This document shows, in pieces, positions 5,209-7,146 of a stretch of DNA of 7,146 nucleotides. Numbering within the stretch: the stretch's first letter is position 1; each line of letters begins with the position of its first letter. This DNA is from Rhodobacterales bacterium CG2_30_65_12 (GTDB lineage Bacteria; Pseudomonadota; Alphaproteobacteria; Rhodobacterales; Rhodobacteraceae): NCBI GenBank assembly GCA_001873585.1, contig MNZL01000109.1, positions 1 through 7,146 on the forward strand. Reading direction: 5' to 3'. The translations under genes and the position numbers were made by a program. Below the pieces are notes generated by a model that worked only from the letters and a program-made list of their open reading frames with translations, was not told the DNA's origin and searched no databases.

Positions 5209-6078
5209 ATGAAACGCCTGCTCGCCATCTTCGTGGCTGTTTTTGCGCTTGCCTTCGCGGCGCTCGCGCAGGGTGTGCCGCCGGTATCGCAGACGCCGGT
5301 GCCAGACATAACCGCACCAGCGCAGGCGATGCCGCAAGATAAAATCACGGCCGTCGCGGCTGAGCCTGACTGCGTGATCCTGCTGCATGGGCTTGCCCGA
5401 ACGCCGGCTTCGATGCGGGTGATGCAAGAGGCACTCACCCGCCTCGGCTACCGGGTGATCAACGATGGCTACCGCTCGACCGACGCCCCGATCGACGATC
5501 TCGTGGCCCAAGCCGTGCCGCCGGCGGTGGAAAAATGCGGGAGTGCCCGCACGCATTTTGTCACCCACTCGATGGGTGGCATCCTCGCCCGCGTCTGGCT
5601 CAACGAATATCGCCCGAACAACATGGGCCGGGTGGTGATGCTCGCGCCACCGAACCATGGCTCGCAGCTGGTGGACGCGTTCGGCGATTACCACCTTGGC
5701 GATTTTGAGCCGTTCGAATGGCTCAACGGCCCGGCCGGGCTGGAGCTTGGCACCGGGCCGGGGTCGGTGCCGAACCAGGCCGGGCTGCCGGCTTGGGAGC
5801 TTGGGGTGATCGCCGGCAACCAGTCGATGAACCCGCTGTTCTCGCGGCTGATCAAGGGCGAGGACGATGGCAAGGTTTCGGTTGAGAGCACGAAGATCGC
5901 CGGCATGGCCGACCACATTGTGCTGCCGGTCACGCATACCTTCATGATGGTGAGTCCGCTGGTGATCGCGCAGGTGGTGGAATTTCTTGAGACCGGCGCG
6001 TTCGACCACGCGCTCACCTACGGCGACGTGCTCAACCGGGTGACGGACGAGGTGCAGGAGGCGGTGAGCGGCGATTGA
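5209..6078 (+). CDS. Secreted alpha/beta-hydrolase, esterase/lipase family
   Basis: A 289-residue predicted carboxylic-ester hydrolase exported by a signal peptide (MKRLLAIFVAVFALAFAALA, cleavage before Gln21). The alpha/beta-hydrolase core is plain: strand and oxyanion loop CVILLHGLART with His60-Gly61; nucleophile elbow VTHSMGG with Ser121; a catalytic Asp at 219 or 220 in the GEDDGKVSVES loop; and catalytic His243 in VTHTFMM. MLAPPNHGSQL (144-154) is typical of PGAP1-like and class I-type lipases. Cys55 and Cys110 could form a disulfide in the periplasm. The ATG at 5209 is chosen because it starts a clean signal peptide. An in-frame ATG at 5137 would add 24 residues read through the 12-bp inverted repeat and has no ribosome binding site. 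No Shine-Dalgarno sequence is visible before 5209 either. The substrate is unknown. The gene converges on purK with 19 bases between stop codons. Confidence 0.9.
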   Translation: MKRLLAIFVAVFALAFAALAQGVPPVSQTPVPDITAPAQAMPQDKITAVAAEPDCVILLHGLARTPASMRVMQEALTRLGYRVINDGYRSTDAPIDDLVAQAVPPAVEKCGSARTHFVTHSMGGILARVWLNEYRPNNMGRVVMLAPPNHGSQLVDAFGDYHLGDFEPFEWLNGPAGLELGTGPGSVPNQAGLPAWELGVIAGNQSMNPLFSRLIKGEDDGKVSVESTKIAGMADHIVLPVTHTFMMVSPLVIAQVVEFLETGAFDHALTYGDVLNRVTDEVQEAVSGD

Positions 6079-6097
6079 GCCGTTCCGGCCGGGCGCG

Positions 6098-7146
6098 TCA
6101 GCCCCGTGAGCCCCTGGCCGGCCCGGTGATACGGTTCACATGGCCCATCTTGCGGCCCGGCTTCACATCCTGCTTGCCGTAGAGGTGCAGCGCGTTGGCC
6201 GCGTCGGCGGCGAGCGCCGGCACGCGGGCCATGTCGTTGCCTATGAGGTTGGTCATCACCACGTCGCTGTGGCGCGCACCGTCGCCGAGCGGCCAGCCGG
6301 CCACGGCGCGGATGTGTTGCTCGAACTGGTCGATCACGCAGCCATTCTGCGTCCAGTGCCCCGAGTTGTGCACCCGGGGCGCGATCTCGTTCACCACGAG
6401 GCCGTCCGGTTTTACAAAAAACTCGATCCCCATCACGCCGACGTAGTCGAGCGCGCCAAGGATCTTGCGCGCGGCGTCCAGCGCCTGCTCGCGCTGGCGC
6501 TCAGTAAGGGCGGCGGGCACCGTGGTGGTGGCGAGGATGCCGCCTTCGTGCACGTTCTGCCCTGGCTCGAAGCCCACCACCGTGCCATCCAGCCCACGCG
6601 CCGCGATCACGCTGACCTCGAAGGCGAAATCGACGAAGCCTTCAAGGATCGCCGCCGTGCCCGCCATCGCGGCGAAGGCTTCGGGCGCGGCTTCATCGAC
6701 GTTGATCCGGGCCTGGCCTTTGCCATCGTAGCCAAACTTTCGGGTTTTCAGGATCGCCGGCGCGCCGATCTTTGCCAGCGCCGCGTCGAGATCGCGCGCT
6801 GTGGCGACGGCTGCAAAGGGCGCGGTGGCCAGCCCGAGCCGCTGGAGAAAGCCCTTTTCCACCAGCCTGTCCTGGCTGACCCGGAGCGCCTCGCGGCCCG
6901 GGCGCACGGGTTTGAGCGCTTCGAGCAGATCAAGCACCTGCTCGGGGATATTCTCGAACTCGTAGGTGATCACGTCGACGGTGCTGGCAAAGGCCCTGAG
7001 CGCGTCTTCGTCGTCATACCCGGCCGTGGTCACCCGGTCGGCCACATGGCCTGCCGGGGGATGCGCGCCGGGCTCGTAGATATGGGTGATGAACCCCAGC
7101 CGCGAGGCCGCCACCGAGAGCATCCGGCCAAGCTGGCCGCCGCCGA
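6098..7146 (-). CDS. purK: N5-carboxyaminoimidazole ribonucleotide synthase PurK (5' end cut by window)
   Basis: PurK is an ATP-grasp enzyme of purine biosynthesis: AIR + ATP + bicarbonate gives N5-CAIR + ADP + phosphate, which PurE then converts to CAIR. About 348 codons are visible and the frame stays open to the window edge. The first visible residues, GGGQLGRM, are the conserved N-terminal nucleotide-binding loop, so only about 10-15 residues are missing. Counting from the Met at 7121-7123, visible motifs are TYEFENIP (53-60), RVSQDRLVEK (81-90), KTRKFGYDGKGQ (126-137, ATP-grasp loop), EGFVDFAFEVSV (161-172), NEIAPRVHNSGHWT (245-258, metal and substrate site) and LYGKQDVKPGRKMGHVN near the end. 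The internal Met is not the real start. purE would be expected just upstream, outside the window. Nothing suggests loss of function. Confidence 0.97.
   Translation of the reverse strand, partial: GGGQLGRMLSVAASRLGFITHIYEPGAHPPAGHVADRVTTAGYDDEDALRAFASTVDVITYEFENIPEQVLDLLEALKPVRPGREALRVSQDRLVEKGFLQRLGLATAPFAAVATARDLDAALAKIGAPAILKTRKFGYDGKGQARINVDEAAPEAFAAMAGTAAILEGFVDFAFEVSVIAARGLDGTVVGFEPGQNVHEGGILATTTVPAALTERQREQALDAARKILGALDYVGVMGIEFFVKPDGLVVNEIAPRVHNSGHWTQNGCVIDQFEQHIRAVAGWPLGDGARHSDVVMTNLIGNDMARVPALAADAANALHLYGKQDVKPGRKMGHVNRITGPARGSRG

Noticed and set aside
5203..6009. Long open frame of 268 codons on the minus strand opposite the hydrolase gene
   Set aside because: High GC keeps antisense frames open. 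Its product is rich in His and Arg with no recognisable domain, while the plus strand encodes a clear alpha/beta-hydrolase.
6085..6121. Inverted repeat CCGGCCGGG/CCTGGCCGG between the hydrolase and the purK end, as a terminator
   Set aside because: The 19-base loop, the lack of a T-run on either strand and the general abundance of CCGG-type words here make it unconvincing.

Overview
The window looks like a chromosomal segment of a high-GC alphaproteobacterium, most likely of the Rhodobacterales (Rhodobacteraceae). This rests on the GroEL and GroES sequences, the HrcA/CIRCE-controlled groESL operon, a DUF2161-type gene just upstream of it and the style of the purK gene. The genus cannot be fixed from sequence alone. 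Coding density is high, no gap between genes exceeds 300 bases, and I see no mobile elements, tRNA or rRNA genes, CRISPR arrays or other signs of recent transfer.

Layout: (1) 1-678 (+), a DUF2161-family protein with a PD-(D/E)XK-like nuclease core and a probable winged-helix C-terminus. (2) 679-916, an intergenic control region with a sigma70/RpoH-like promoter, a near-perfect CIRCE operator and a small hairpin that includes the groES ribosome binding site. (3) 917-2898 (+), groES and groEL. (4) 2899-3052, two terminator-like hairpins with another GC hairpin between them. (5) 3053-3916 (+), a ten-helix EamA/DMT transporter. (6) 4003-5127 (+), an exported protein with seven uninterrupted 17-residue beta-helix repeats of bactofilin type followed by a polytopic membrane region. 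(7) 5209-6078 (+), a secreted alpha/beta-hydrolase (esterase/lipase). (8) 6098-7146 (-), purK, convergent with the hydrolase and cut at its 5' end by the window edge.

Functionally, the first half is a classic heat-shock chaperonin operon with likely layered control: HrcA repression at CIRCE, a possible RpoH-type promoter and perhaps translational control by an RNA hairpin. The second half carries three envelope or export genes (transporter, beta-helix membrane protein, secreted hydrolase) in the same orientation but separated by gaps, so one operon is not established. It ends in purine biosynthesis (PurK). Most of the window is ordinary housekeeping DNA. The parts most worth a second look are the beta-helix/membrane fusion, the hairpin over the groES ribosome binding site, the 12-bp inverted repeat before the hydrolase, and the nuclease-like protein next to groESL. 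I see no convincing new multi-gene system.
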